In this document: positions 32,729-41,955 of the stretch, in pieces
How positions within the stretch are numbered: position 1 is the stretch's first letter
Layout of the letters: the number at the start of each line of letters is the position of its first letter
Assembly (NCBI RefSeq): GCF_016863315.1
Contig: NZ_BOOQ01000024.1
Location: 124,001 to 188,000 of the forward strand
Direction of reading: 5' to 3'
From: Planotetraspora silvatica
GTDB taxonomy: Bacteria > Actinomycetota > Actinomycetes > Streptosporangiales > Streptosporangiaceae
Length of the DNA: 64,000 nucleotides
Translations under genes and position numbers: made by a program
Notes under the pieces: generated by a model
The model's database searches: none
Told to the model about the DNA's origin: nothing
What the model saw: only the letters and a program-made list of their open reading frames with translations

Positions 32729-33274
32729 ATGACCGCCGATACGCCCAAGTCGCTGGTTCTCGTACGGCATGCCAAGTCTGCTTGGCCTGATGCGCCAGAT
32801 TTGCCCGATCATGAGCGACCGTTGGCCGAGCGGGGGCGGCGGGACGCGCCGCTGGCCGGGCGGTGGCTGCGCGACCACGGTCATGTGCCCGACCGTGTCA
32901 TCTGCTCCACCGCCCGCCGGACCCGTGAGACGTGGGAGTTGGCCTCGGGTCATCTGAACGCCTCGCCGCCCGTCACCTACGACCGGCGGCTGTACGGCGC
33001 GGATCTGCGGCAGTTGCTCGATGTCGTGGCGGAGAGCGGCGGTGACATCGGCACGCTGCTTCTGGTCGGGCACGACCCGGGCCTGTGGGAATTGGCGCTT
33101 CACCTCGCAGGTGATCGCGCCGGGGACGCCCTGGAGCGGGTGCGCGTCAAGTTTCCCACCGGCGCGATCGCGACTCTGGCGATCACATACCCATGGGCCG
33201 AACTCGGCGCGGGTTCGGCGGAGCTGACCGACTTCGTCGTCCCGCCGCGGCATGGTCGCCCGCATCACTACTAA
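32729..33274 (+). CDS. SixA-like phosphohistidine phosphatase
   Basis: 181 residues of the histidine phosphatase superfamily. The catalytic RHA motif is in LVLVRHAKSAWPD, with HERPLAERGRRDA, CSTARRTRETWE and the second catalytic His in LLVGHDPGLWELA. SixA enzymes remove phosphate from phosphohistidine on proteins. ATG 32729 follows a leaderless-type -10. Confidence 0.87.
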   Translation: MTADTPKSLVLVRHAKSAWPDAPDLPDHERPLAERGRRDAPLAGRWLRDHGHVPDRVICSTARRTRETWELASGHLNASPPVTYDRRLYGADLRQLLDVVAESGGDIGTLLLVGHDPGLWELALHLAGDRAGDALERVRVKFPTGAIATLAITYPWAELGAGSAELTDFVVPPRHGRPHHY

Positions 33275-33339
33275 TCCTGGGGTCCGCCGACCCGATCCCC
33301 CCGTCGATGTAGCGCTGTACGGGGAAGCCGCCGCTCTGT

Positions 33340-33352
33340 GTACCACTGGTAC
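33340..33352. promoter_or_regulatory. TetR operator candidate
   Basis: Perfect palindrome GTACCA-C-TGGTAC 42 bases upstream of the TetR start at 33394; its position suits autoregulation of the tetR/thrE operon. Confidence 0.5.
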
Positions 33353-33393
33353 GGTGTGCACATAAAGGGGCAAATGGGACGGTGGCGGGCGGA

Positions 33394-33954
33394 ATGACGG
33401 ATAGACAGGACGCCCGTCTGGCGCTCCTGGACAAAGCGGTGGCATATGTCGACGAGCACGGCCTCAACCGCGTATCGCTGCGAGATCTGGCCCGGGAACT
33501 GGACACCAGCCACCGGATGCTGATCTACCACTTCGGTTCCCGGGACGGACTTCTGTCGGCGGTCCTGCATCGGATCCGCCAGGACCATCAGCGCACCGTG
33601 CCCGCCGACGCGGGGGTGGGCAGGCGTAAGGCCCTGGATCTCCAGTGGCGTGCCTGCACCGCCCCGGAGGCGGAACATCGAGTCCGGGCCTTCTTGTACG
33701 TGCTGGGACAGGCGGCCCAGGAGGCTGAGCCGTACGAGGAGTTTCTGGCGTCGTTGAACCAGTGGATCGGCCCGCTGACCGATCTGGGCGTCGCCGAGGG
33801 GTTGGACGAGGGCACGGCGCGGGGGCAGGCGGAGTTGGTGAACGCGGCCGTGCGCGGCCTGCTGATCAGCCTTGTCGTCACCGGGGACAGGGACGGCGCG
33901 GAGAGCGGATTCGTGGCCCTCCAGCGGCTCTTCGACGAGAGCGTGACCCGATGA
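33394..33954 (+). CDS. TetR-family regulator
   Basis: 186 residues. HTH: LLDKAVAYVDEHGLNRVSLRDLARELDTSHRMLIYHFGSRDGLL, followed by a helical ligand domain. Its last codons overlap the first codon of the ThrE exporter gene (ATGA), so the two are translationally coupled and the regulator probably controls its own operon. ATG 33394 has GGCGGGCGG upstream; GTG 33382 is an alternative. Confidence 0.85.
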   Translation: MTDRQDARLALLDKAVAYVDEHGLNRVSLRDLARELDTSHRMLIYHFGSRDGLLSAVLHRIRQDHQRTVPADAGVGRRKALDLQWRACTAPEAEHRVRAFLYVLGQAAQEAEPYEEFLASLNQWIGPLTDLGVAEGLDEGTARGQAELVNAAVRGLLISLVVTGDRDGAESGFVALQRLFDESVTR

Positions 33955-35318
33955 CCGTCGTCGACGGGCCGAAGGCCTCAGGGCAGGCGGGGGAGCCGTC
34001 CGCGCCCGCGGGCGAGGAGGCCAGCGAGATCATGCTGATCGTCCTGCGCATGGGCGAGTTGCTGCTGAGAAGCGGAGCACCCGCGGCCGACGTGGTGGCC
34101 ACGATGACGGAGGCCGCCGAGTCCCTCGGGCTGCGGAACTGCGCGGCGGACGTCACCTCGGGCTCGATCGTCCTGTCCTACCGAAGCGGGCCGCGGGCGG
34201 TGCCGCTGACCGAGATCAGGGTCGTCCGCGCCGCAGTTCTGGGATACGCGCGCATCGAGGCCCTGCACCGCCTCGCCGAGCAGATCAGAGGCGGGCGGAT
34301 GGACATGCCCACGGCCTCGGCTCGTCTGAGCGAGATCGAGGCCGCGCGGCCGGCTCATCCCGCGTGGCAGGTCACCCTGTCGTGGGCGTGCCTCGGCGGG
34401 TTCTTCACCGTGATGCTGGGTGGCGGGCCGGTGGTGTTCCTGGCCGCCGCCGGCGTGACCGCGTTCATCGACCGCGCCGGTCGCCGGCTGTCGCGCCGTG
34501 GCGTCCCCGCCTTCCACCAGGCGGTACTCGGCGGAGCGGTCGCCACCGCTGTCGCGACCGGGCTCTTCCTCTCCGGCGGGACGACCCAGGCGCCGCTCGT
34601 CGTCGCGGGCGGAATCGCGATGTTGCTGCCCGGGCTGTCGTTCGTCGGTGCGGTGCAGGACGCGATCGCGGGCTATCTGGTCACCGCCGCCGCGCGGGCG
34701 ATGGAGACCGCGGTGGTCGTGGCCGCGATCGTGGCCGGGGTGGGAACGGTCCTGTACGCCGCGGTGCGTTACGGGCTGCGCGTCCCTCAGGTTCAGCCGG
34801 ACGGATTGACGCCGCACGGTTGGGCCGGACTCCCGGTGGAGATTCCGGCCGCGATGATGGTCTGCGTCTGCTTCGCCTTCTGCGTCCAGGCGACGCGTTG
34901 GAACATGCTCACCGCCGGATTGGCGGGGGCGGTGGGCTGGACGGTCTACCTGGTGCTCACCCAGGAGTACAGCCTCCCGTCGGCTCTGGCCACCGCCGTC
35001 GCCGCGGTCGTCGTCGGGCTCGGCGGCCATGCCTTCGCGCGGCGCACCAACGGCACGGCGCTGCTGCACACCGTCGCGGGCATCGTGCCGCTGGCCCCCG
35101 GTTACACCATCTACCGGGGCCTGCTTCAACTCAGCCACGGCCAGGCCGGGCCGGGATTCCTGGCCATCGGGCAGGCCGCCGCCATCGGTCTGGCGATCGG
35201 AGGAGGTCTGACACTCGGCCAGGCGATCCTCAACCGGCCCGCGCGTGCGGTCCCGCAAGCCGAGACGGCGCCCGGCGGTTCGGGACGGCGACGCCTGATC
35301 GGTGGTCGTCGGCGGTGA
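33951..35318 (+). CDS. thrE: Threonine/serine exporter family protein (ThrE)
   Basis: 455 residues. The N-terminal cytoplasmic part and first helices match the ThrE/ComF-like domain (MLIVLRMGELLLRSGAPAADVVATM, SWACLGGFFTVMLGG) and the last five helices the second ThrE domain (AGIVPLAPGYTIYRGLLQLSHG). Corynebacterial ThrE exports threonine and serine by proton motive force. About ten membrane helices. It starts inside the TetR stop codon. The substrate may differ from threonine. Confidence 0.85.
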   Translation: MTVVDGPKASGQAGEPSAPAGEEASEIMLIVLRMGELLLRSGAPAADVVATMTEAAESLGLRNCAADVTSGSIVLSYRSGPRAVPLTEIRVVRAAVLGYARIEALHRLAEQIRGGRMDMPTASARLSEIEAARPAHPAWQVTLSWACLGGFFTVMLGGGPVVFLAAAGVTAFIDRAGRRLSRRGVPAFHQAVLGGAVATAVATGLFLSGGTTQAPLVVAGGIAMLLPGLSFVGAVQDAIAGYLVTAAARAMETAVVVAAIVAGVGTVLYAAVRYGLRVPQVQPDGLTPHGWAGLPVEIPAAMMVCVCFAFCVQATRWNMLTAGLAGAVGWTVYLVLTQEYSLPSALATAVAAVVVGLGGHAFARRTNGTALLHTVAGIVPLAPGYTIYRGLLQLSHGQAGPGFLAIGQAAAIGLAIGGGLTLGQAILNRPARAVPQAETAPGGSGRRRLIGGRRR

Positions 35319-35377
35319 GCCTCGGCCGGCGACCATCCGAGCCGCCCGCACCGGCCGCGACGCCGGCGCATCGTCTG

Positions 35378-36436
35378 TCAGCGCCGCCGGTCGGCCAGGG
35401 ACGACGCGAGCTTCAACCAATTCTCCAGGGTGGTGGCGGCGGCCCCGCTGTCGATGGCGTGGCGCGCTTCGTCCAAGCCGGTCGCGAAGGCCTCATGGAG
35501 ACCTCCGCCGAGGCCGCGGTGGGCGGCGAGGGCTCCGGCCGCGTTGGCGAGGACGGCGTCGCGGGCGGCGCCCGGCTCGCCGGCCAGGACCCGGTGGACG
35601 GCCGAGGCGTTGTAGGCGGCGTCACCGCCGCGGAGTGCCTCCGGTGTGCTGCGCGCGAGCCCGAAGCCGGCGGCGTTCAGCGACTCCCGCCGGACTCCGT
35701 CGCCGTTGGCGATCCAAACGTCGGTGGGTGCGGCGGTGGTGATCTCGTCGAGGCCGTCCTGTCCGCGCACGACCAGGGCACTGGCCCCCCGCTCGGCGAG
35801 GACACTCGCCAGGACCGGGGCGAGGGCCGAGTTGGAGCAGCCGACAAGGGCGGCACGGGGACTGGCGGGGTTGGTCAACGGCGCCAGGTAATTGATGGCG
35901 GTGGGGACGCCGAGCGCCTTGCGCACCGGACCTGCATGACGCAGCCCGTGGTGGAAGCGCGGGGCGAAGGTGAAGCCGATGCCGACCTCACGCAGGCACC
36001 GGGCGATGTCGTCGGGGGTGAGGTCGAGCGAAAGGCCCAGGGCTTCGAGGACGTCGGCGGAGCCGGCCTTGCTGGACACCGACCGGCCGCCGTTCTTGAC
36101 GACCGGTACGCCGGCGGCGGCGACGACGATCGCCGCCATGGTGCTCACGTTCACGGTGTGGGCGCCGTCGCCGCCGGTACCGACGATGTCGACGACGTCC
36201 GCGCCGTCGACCGGGAGGGGGACGACCCGTTCCATGAGGGCGTCGAGCATTCCGCGGAGCTCCGCGGTGCTCTCACCCTTGGCGCGCAGGGCGACCAGGA
36301 ATCCGGCGAGCTGAGCGGGGTCGGCCGCGTCGTCCATGACCCGCCGCATGGCCCATCGGGTGTCGTCCGCGGTGAGGTCCTGCCCGCGCAGGAGCGTCGC
36401 GAGCAGATGCGGCCAGGAGCGGGCGGGCTCAGTCAC
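35378..36436 (-). CDS. trpD: Anthranilate phosphoribosyltransferase (TrpD), variant motif
   Basis: 352 residues, full length. It transfers phosphoribose from PRPP to anthranilate in tryptophan synthesis. PRPP motif GTGGDG is at 86-91 and NVST at 96-99; [14 protein letters not shown] and PRAALVG are also kept. The anthranilate-site motif, normally KHGNR, reads KNGGR (114-118), so the conserved His and Asn are changed. Activity may be kept or shifted. No other trp gene is adjacent. GTG 36436 has AGAGG upstream. Confidence 0.87.
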   Translation of the reverse strand: MTEPARSWPHLLATLLRGQDLTADDTRWAMRRVMDDAADPAQLAGFLVALRAKGESTAELRGMLDALMERVVPLPVDGADVVDIVGTGGDGAHTVNVSTMAAIVVAAAGVPVVKNGGRSVSSKAGSADVLEALGLSLDLTPDDIARCLREVGIGFTFAPRFHHGLRHAGPVRKALGVPTAINYLAPLTNPASPRAALVGCSNSALAPVLASVLAERGASALVVRGQDGLDEITTAAPTDVWIANGDGVRRESLNAAGFGLARSTPEALRGGDAAYNASAVHRVLAGEPGAARDAVLANAAGALAAHRGLGGGLHEAFATGLDEARHAIDSGAAATTLENWLKLASSLADRRR

Positions 36437-36620
36437 TGAGGTCCTCTCGATACGACTGCGAACTCACCGGCGATGGGTGTCGCCGCTCACCGACGAAATC
36501 TACCGGGAGACCAGGTGGGGGACCGCACGTCATGCACACGGCCGGACGACGCCCACCGGTCCCGCGAGTGCGGTCGCACGGCCGGTGGCCGCAGTGATCT
36601 CCGTGTGGTGGTTCGATCGA

Positions 36621-37331
36621 TCATGCACGCCTGCCCCAGACAGAGCCCATCCGCCTCGCGGCTCTGACCGCGACGACACACGACGCCAGGTAGAGGCCGA
36701 TCGTCAGAGAGAACACCAGGTGCCACAGGACGTCGCCGCCGAGTGTGAACTCCCCGGTGCCGAGCCATCCGAACGCCGCGAAGACGACCTCGAGCACGGT
36801 CAGCACCGCCACCGAGAAGCCCCACGGCATCGCCGGTATGCCGATCAGGAACGCCAGGAAGTTGACGTTCGGTTTCCTGGAGAAGACGGCGGCTACCAGA
36901 ATTGCCGCCGCCACCAGGGCGTACACCTTCGTGAACGGCGTCAGGTCCAGCCACGACACGGCCGATGCCGCGTTCTGGGCCTCCAATTCCAGGAAACGCC
37001 TGCCCGACCCCTGGTAGGCGAAGGTGAGCATGTCGCCGACGACGAGCAATCCGGCGAGCCACACGAGTTGCACCACCAGGAGAACGGCCGACATGACGGT
37101 GGCGAGCGTTCTCTGGCCCGAGGGCATTTCGCGCAGACGCGAACGGGCCTCCTGCGCGGTTCCCGCCAGCCACCGGGCCGCCGACCTGGTCGATTTGATC
37201 GCGCCCAGCCAGGAGACCACGAAGTTGTAGACGAGGAAGACCGTCACCGCCAGGCCGGGGCCGAGCGTCGCCTCGATGGCCCATTTCCAGACGTCGTCGG
37301 GCTGGGGGATGTTCTGCAGGAAATCGTTCAT
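36621..37331 (-). CDS. Multi-pass membrane protein, unknown
   Basis: 236 residues with about six hydrophobic helices (AVTVFLVYNFVVSWL, SAVLLVVQLVWLAGLLVV, VYALVAAAILVAAVF, FLIGIPAMPWGFSVAVLTVLEVVF, HLVFSLTIGLYLASCVVAV). There are no recognisable motifs. ATG 37331 has AGGAAAATCG upstream. It stands alone between trpD and the XRE regulator. Confidence 0.75.
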   Translation of the reverse strand: MNDFLQNIPQPDDVWKWAIEATLGPGLAVTVFLVYNFVVSWLGAIKSTRSAARWLAGTAQEARSRLREMPSGQRTLATVMSAVLLVVQLVWLAGLLVVGDMLTFAYQGSGRRFLELEAQNAASAVSWLDLTPFTKVYALVAAAILVAAVFSRKPNVNFLAFLIGIPAMPWGFSVAVLTVLEVVFAAFGWLGTGEFTLGGDVLWHLVFSLTIGLYLASCVVAVRAARRMGSVWGRRA

Positions 37332-37391
37332 CGATTTTCCTGTCTACGGGGGAGAGGGCGAGGAACACCATAATCACGTGGTCGCCCCGGT

Positions 37392-37418
37392 GCAGATCGA
37401 ATAGACGCAGATCGAATA
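37392..37418. repeat. Two direct 12-base repeats
   Basis: GCAGATCGAATA at 37392-37403 and 37407-37418, 15 bases apart, between the membrane-protein start and the end of the XRE gene. It could be a binding site on one face of the helix upstream of the membrane-protein gene. Confidence 0.45.
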
Positions 37419-37455
37419 ACGGGACGGGACGCCCAACGTCACCGGATTCGGTCGA

Positions 37456-38412
37456 TCACGGCATGGTTCGCGACAGGTTGGCGCCTGTTTTCGACGATGC
37501 CGCGTCGCGGGACGCGGAGGTCGGTTCCTGGGGCGTCGTGGTGGCCCACGGGTGGTCGGCCAGGAGCCGGAGGGCCGCGTCGGACGGTGTGCCGGGGACA
37601 GAGGTGTAGGTCAGGATGCGGTGCCCGGTGTCGTCGGGCAGGTGGAGGACTTCGAACCCCAGCTCGACGTCGCCGACCTCGGGATGGTGGAACCGCTTGA
37701 CCCCGGACAGGCAGTTGTGGACGGGGTGTCCGGCCCACAGGGAGGCGAAATCCTCGCTCTTGAGGGTCAGTTCTCCGACGAGCTCGGCCAGCTCCCGGTC
37801 GTCGCGGTGGCGGCCGGCGATCAGCCGCAGGGAGGCGACGGCGCGGGCGGCCTCTTCGCCCCAGCAGGCGTACAGCTCGCGCGTGTGCGCGTCGAGGAAC
37901 AACATCCGCGTCAGGTTGGGCCGCTCAAGCGGACGGTTCGGGGCGTCGAAGTCGTAGTGCCCGGCCAGCAGCGCGTGTCCGAGACGGTTCCAGGCAAGGA
38001 TCTCGCTGCGGCGGCCCATGACGATCGCGGGCACCTCCGCCATCGCGTTGATCAGACGCACGGTGCCGGCGCGCGCGGCATCCGGCCGGGCGGGGCGGCG
38101 CCGCTTGGTCCTGACCGGCCGTGCCAGGTCATGGAGGTGGGCGCGCTCGTCCTCCTCCAGGTTGAGCGCCCGGGCGATCGCGTCGATGACGGCTTCTGAG
38201 GCGTTGCCGCTCTGTCCCTGCTCCAGACGGGTGTAGTAGGTGGCGCTGACACCGGCGAGCTGGGCCAGTTCCTCCCGGCGCAGCCCCGGCACGCGGCGGG
38301 CGCCGTAGGACTTGATGCCGGCGTCCTCCGGGGTCAGCCGCGCCCGGCGACTGCGGAGGAACTGACCGAGAGCTCCCGCCGCTGACGCATCCGCTCCATT
38401 CATGCCCTCCAT
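37456..38412 (-). CDS. XRE-family regulator with MmyB-like ligand domain
   Basis: 318 residues. The XRE helix-turn-helix spans residues 10-85 (GLRREELAQLAGVSATYYTRLEQGQSGNASEAVIDAIARAL); the rest is the PAS-like MmyB ligand-binding domain (AEVPAIVMGRRSEILAWNRLGHALL, NLTRMLFLD). MmyB-type regulators sense fatty acid-like or antibiotic ligands and often control a divergent oxidoreductase or transporter, here the DHA2 pump at 38565. Start at ATG 38412 or 38403; GGAGGG lies between them. Confidence 0.85.
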   Translation of the reverse strand: MEGMNGADASAAGALGQFLRSRRARLTPEDAGIKSYGARRVPGLRREELAQLAGVSATYYTRLEQGQSGNASEAVIDAIARALNLEEDERAHLHDLARPVRTKRRRPARPDAARAGTVRLINAMAEVPAIVMGRRSEILAWNRLGHALLAGHYDFDAPNRPLERPNLTRMLFLDAHTRELYACWGEEAARAVASLRLIAGRHRDDRELAELVGELTLKSEDFASLWAGHPVHNCLSGVKRFHHPEVGDVELGFEVLHLPDDTGHRILTYTSVPGTPSDAALRLLADHPWATTTPQEPTSASRDAASSKTGANLSRTMP

Positions 38413-38564
38413 TGTGCCTATTCGCCCGCTGCGTGCCTGCCCCTGTCAGTGCTAGGCAGCGCGGTGCTCGATTGAGCCGGGTGTGGTCGCGGATCCCGGC
38501 CTCTTCCAGAGTCTGAGGCGGGACGGCGGGACCGTCCCCACCGCTCTGAAAGGGATCACCTGGT

Positions 38565-40046
38565 ATGACCAGCCTTCATCAGTCATCCGCCGCCGGCGGT
38601 GACATCGCCTCCCGAGGCGGGGTCGGCGACGGCACGTCGCGCAGCCTGCGCATAGGCGGCCGAGAGCGCTTGATCTTGGCCGTGTTGCTGACGGCCGGGT
38701 TCACTCTTGCCGTCGATTTCTCCATCCTCAATGTCGCCCTGCCGACCATCGGCGCCGACGTCGGGTTCTCTCTGAGCGGCCTGCAGTGGATCGCGACCGC
38801 CTTCTCACTGTGCGCCGCGGGCTTCACGCTCTTCTTCGGGCGGATCGCCGATCTGTTCGGCCGGCGTCGCCTGTTTCTGGCGGGCGTCGCCGTACTCGGC
38901 ATCGCCTCTCTCATCGGAGGCCTGGCCGGCACGCCGTGGGTGCTGATCGTCGCCCGGGTGGCGCAGGGGCTGGCGACCGCCGCGGTCACGCCCGCGGCAC
39001 TGTCGCTGCTGACCACCTCCTTCCCCGAGGGCCCGGTGCGGGACAAGGTGCTCGGTCTGAACGGCGCGCTGATGGCGGCGGGGTTCACGACCGGAGCCGT
39101 CCTCGGTGGCGTGCTCACCGATCTGCTGAGCTGGCGATGGGCGTTCTTCATCAACGTCGTCGTCGCCGTCGCCGTTCTGGCACTCGCTCCCGTGGTCCTG
39201 GCCGAGAGCCGGCCGGGAGACCGCCCCAAGGTGGACGTGCCGGGAGCGGTCACCGTGAGCCTGGCGCTGCTGGCGGTGGTGTACGGACTGACCCAGGCCG
39301 GGGAGAGATCCTGGGGGAGCCCGCACGCATACGGCGCGCTCATCGCCGGCGCGGGGTTGCTGGTCGCGTTCTGGGCGATCGAGAAGCGGGTGCCGCAACC
39401 GCTGGTGCCGATGCGGGTGCTGCGCCGGCGGACCGTCGGCTGGGGCAACGTGGCCGGACTGGCGGCCTTCGCGACCGAGACGTCCGTGGTGTTCTTGCTG
39501 ACGCTCTACCTGCAGAAAGTCCTTGGTTACTCCCCTCTGGCCGCGGGTCTGTCCTTCGCGGTGCTGGGTGTGGGCACCGTCGTCGGCGGCATCCTCGGTC
39601 CGAGGGTCATCGGCGCCGTCGGCGGCAAGAACGCCCTCGTGGGGGGCCTCCTCGTCCAAGCGGCCGCGACGATCCCGCTGATCTTCCTGGGCGACCGGCC
39701 CGGGTGGATCGCCGTGCTGCTGGCCGCGACGTTCGCCGGCGGGATCGCCAACCTGGTCGCGATCGTCGGGTTCATGGTCACCGCGACGTCCGGGCTGCCC
39801 GACGACGAGCAGGGCCTGGCCACGGGCCTGGCGACGATGAGCCAGCAGGTGGGCATCACGATGGGCATTCCGATCATGTCCGCCGTCGCCACCGCACGGA
39901 TTCACGCACTCGGCGGCCCGACCGCGCACACCGTTCTGAGCGGGATCAGCACCGCTCTGATCCTGAACACGGCGGTTTGCGTCGTCGCGGCGGTCCTGCT
40001 CGCGGTGTTCTTGCGGCCATCCGGGCGTCTACGGGCGACCGCGTGA
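38565..40046 (+). CDS. MFS drug:H+ antiporter (DHA2)
   Basis: 493 residues, about 14 helices. Motifs: AVDFSILNVALPTIGADVGFS in helix 1, GRIADLFGRRRLFLAG after helix 2 and FTTGAVLGGVLTDLLSWRW around helix 5. An export role for a drug-like compound is likely. ATG 38565 has AAAGGGATC upstream. It is divergent from the XRE/MmyB regulator. Confidence 0.87.
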   Translation: MTSLHQSSAAGGDIASRGGVGDGTSRSLRIGGRERLILAVLLTAGFTLAVDFSILNVALPTIGADVGFSLSGLQWIATAFSLCAAGFTLFFGRIADLFGRRRLFLAGVAVLGIASLIGGLAGTPWVLIVARVAQGLATAAVTPAALSLLTTSFPEGPVRDKVLGLNGALMAAGFTTGAVLGGVLTDLLSWRWAFFINVVVAVAVLALAPVVLAESRPGDRPKVDVPGAVTVSLALLAVVYGLTQAGERSWGSPHAYGALIAGAGLLVAFWAIEKRVPQPLVPMRVLRRRTVGWGNVAGLAAFATETSVVFLLTLYLQKVLGYSPLAAGLSFAVLGVGTVVGGILGPRVIGAVGGKNALVGGLLVQAAATIPLIFLGDRPGWIAVLLAATFAGGIANLVAIVGFMVTATSGLPDDEQGLATGLATMSQQVGITMGIPIMSAVATARIHALGGPTAHTVLSGISTALILNTAVCVVAAVLLAVFLRPSGRLRATA

Positions 40047-40207
40047 GCGCGGTGCCCGTAAAGATCGGAGTGGATGTTCGTCTCGTGCCGGTTCGCGGAC
40101 GTCCGTAGGCAGACGGCCCGGCCTCGTGGAGATCGACCGGTACGGACGGCCCGGCGTCCAAATCCACCTCGACGCGCACCTCGCCCTCGTCCTCGGCCGC
40201 CGCAGGC

Positions 40208-40525
40208 CTACCGGTGAGGTACGTCCGGGGTGGCCCGGGACGGCTCGTGATGCCCTGCCGGCGTGTGCCCGGCGACGTGCGTATTCGTGTTGATCGCCGC
40301 GGCCCGCGTGCTGACGACGAAGCCGGGCTGGAAGTCTGTGGGTTCAGTCTTGGCGGTGGAACATTGGGCGGGGGACGGGGCTCCGTACATCTCTACGTCC
40401 GCCACCGCCGTACCGGTGTCCTGTCCGCACCTCTCCCAGGCGAACACATCGCGCACGAAGATGACCATAACGATGATCCCGACGCTGACGAGCGCCACGA
40501 ACAACATCGTGCTCAACCGTCTCAT
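40208..40525 (-). CDS. Small single-pass membrane protein
   Basis: 105 residues. One N-terminal helix (MLFVALVSVGIIVMVIFV) and a polar His/Thr/Pro-rich tail of about 75 residues with two cysteines, probably outside. ATG 40525 has GGAGGCGGCG upstream, which decides the start. There is no recognised family. Confidence 0.6.
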   Translation of the reverse strand: MRRLSTMLFVALVSVGIIVMVIFVRDVFAWERCGQDTGTAVADVEMYGAPSPAQCSTAKTEPTDFQPGFVVSTRAAAINTNTHVAGHTPAGHHEPSRATPDVPHR

Positions 40526-40775
40526 CGCCGCCTCCAGCCCCTGCTGGATGGACGAAATCGGTACTGGCGAGGATGACCCGAGAGCGGAGGCCATCCGCCG
40601 GTCCTAGTCCACCGAGAAGGGGACCATCACCCACGATACGGCCCCTGCCCGGGCTGGTCACCTGCCCCCTGCTCCCCACCCTGACTCGACTTCGGCCCCC
40701 AGGCCTCCCGCGAGGATCTCGGTGCGATGCGTAAGGGGTGCTGTGCACGCACCGCGGTCAGGGCCGTGAACGTCG

Positions 40776-41216
40776 CTATCCAGCAGGCGAAGGCAGTCGT
40801 ACCAATCCGAAGCCGAGTTGGCTGTAGAGCTCCAGCTGATCCCAGTAATGCTGATGCGTGACGATCTTGTCGTTCTCGACGTGGGCTTCACATGATGCGC
40901 GGAGTCTGATCGGCCGGCCGGTCCCCTCCATCTCGGTCCCGTCATGCAGAAGGAAGGGTCCCGTATGAGTGCCGGTGATCGTCCATTCGGTGACCGCGGG
41001 ATCGTCGCAGTCGACCTCCAGCCAGGGCGTGTAACGCAGGTCGGGGAAGCCCTTGAAGAACCGCTCGAAGCACCACTCGATCTGGTCGTGTCCTTCCGAC
41101 ACGCCCAACGGGGTGACGAGGACCGCGTCCGGGCTGTAACACTCGCGTATTCGGCGCAGGTCATGAGCATTGATCGCGTCGCCCAGTCGGTGTTTGATCT
41201 CCCAAGAAGTAGACAT
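40776..41216 (-). CDS. SnoaL-like / ester cyclase-type protein
   Basis: 146 residues of the NTF2-like fold: MSTSWEIKHRLGDAINAHD, YSPDAVLVTPLGVSEGHDQIEWCFERFFKGFPDL and HQHYWDQLELYSQLG. Related proteins cyclise polyketides or act as small-molecule isomerases; most have no known substrate. ATG 41216 has AAGGAC upstream. The same fold is fused to the sigma factors in this window. Confidence 0.82.
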   Translation of the reverse strand: MSTSWEIKHRLGDAINAHDLRRIRECYSPDAVLVTPLGVSEGHDQIEWCFERFFKGFPDLRYTPWLEVDCDDPAVTEWTITGTHTGPFLLHDGTEMEGTGRPIRLRASCEAHVENDKIVTHQHYWDQLELYSQLGFGLVRLPSPAG

Positions 41217-41436
41217 CGCGAAAGTCCTTCTCGTTGGACCAGGGAAGGCAGGCCCGCCGAGCCGCCGATGTGATCGGATGACACCACTGGGGCGCGTGCA
41301 CGAGCCCGAGTCGGATTGCCCTTCTCTGACGCTGCTCCGCGATGAGTCGGCCGCCGGCGTCACCGGCGTCGTATGCGCGCCACCTGACGAATCCCGGCCG
41401 GTCCACGGCGGCGCCGGCAAGACGAAGAGCACACGC

Positions 41437-41457
41437 CGCCCCCTGCGGCAGGGGGCG
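41437..41457. terminator. Hairpin downstream of the DUF6131 gene
   Basis: CGCCCCCTG-CGG-CAGGGGGCG, a perfect 9-bp stem 16 bases past the stop of the leftward 51-residue gene. Confidence 0.55.
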
Positions 41458-41473
41458 TGAATGCCGGGCCGGG

Positions 41474-41629
41474 TCAGAAGTAGTGCTTGCGTCCGCCGAC
41501 CGGCTTCCCCATGCGGCCCATCAGCATGAGCACCAGCCCGATGACCAGGACGATGATCCCGATGGTCCACAGGATGGAGATGCCGGTCAGGAATCCGATG
41601 ATCAGCAGGATGATCCCGATGACGATCAT
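41474..41629 (-). CDS. 51-residue two-helix membrane protein (DUF6131-like)
   Basis: The start MIVIGIILLIIGFL and end GRMGKPVGGRKHYF match the small actinobacterial DUF6131 family: two short hydrophobic helices joined by a tight turn and a basic tail ending in aromatic residues. The function is unknown. ATG 41629 has GTAGG eight bases upstream, and a terminator follows at 41437-41457. Confidence 0.78.
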   Translation of the reverse strand: MIVIGIILLIIGFLTGISILWTIGIIVLVIGLVLMLMGRMGKPVGGRKHYF

Positions 41630-41955
41630 GATGGCTGCCTACTTTCGAGGGTGGTGAATGTGAGGCATCGGCTTGCGGGTCGCGTCGACGGCGCGGTGAA
41701 CGGTCGACGTTCGAAGGTGTCCCTCAAGGGTCGCCATGTTCGACATCTACCCCTCATGGGGAATGCAGTCCGGTTGTCGGAAACGCATGCCTGAATCTGC
41801 CGAATGATTCCCATCTCTTGAATTCCCCGTGGAGAAGCCGTCGAGCGGCGTGATCTGCATCGGCCACGCCGGCGTCTCCGCCGGGGTCCGACCGTAAGTG
41901 TCACGCCCGCAGGCCCCGGGCGGGGTGCTCGGCGTGGATCAATAGACTCGCCGGT
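41630..41955. other. 326-base divergent intergenic region
   Basis: No gene is seen between the DUF6131 gene and the nitroreductase. The only clear signal is the -10 element at 41943-41948. Confidence 0.5.
41943..41948 (+). promoter_or_regulatory. -10 element, probable leaderless start of the nitroreductase
   Basis: TAGACT, seven bases before ATG 41956, with no ribosome-binding site; transcription should start one base before the start codon. Confidence 0.45.

Noticed and set aside
34364-36439. 691-codon plus-strand frame across thrE and trpD
   Set aside because: It runs through a well-supported exporter gene in another frame and antisense through trpD; no domain is visible.
40100-40207. Possible gene remnant on the plus strand after the DHA2 pump
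   Set aside because: A short frame from a GTG near 40124 continues into sequence antisense to the small membrane-protein gene and matches nothing recognisable.
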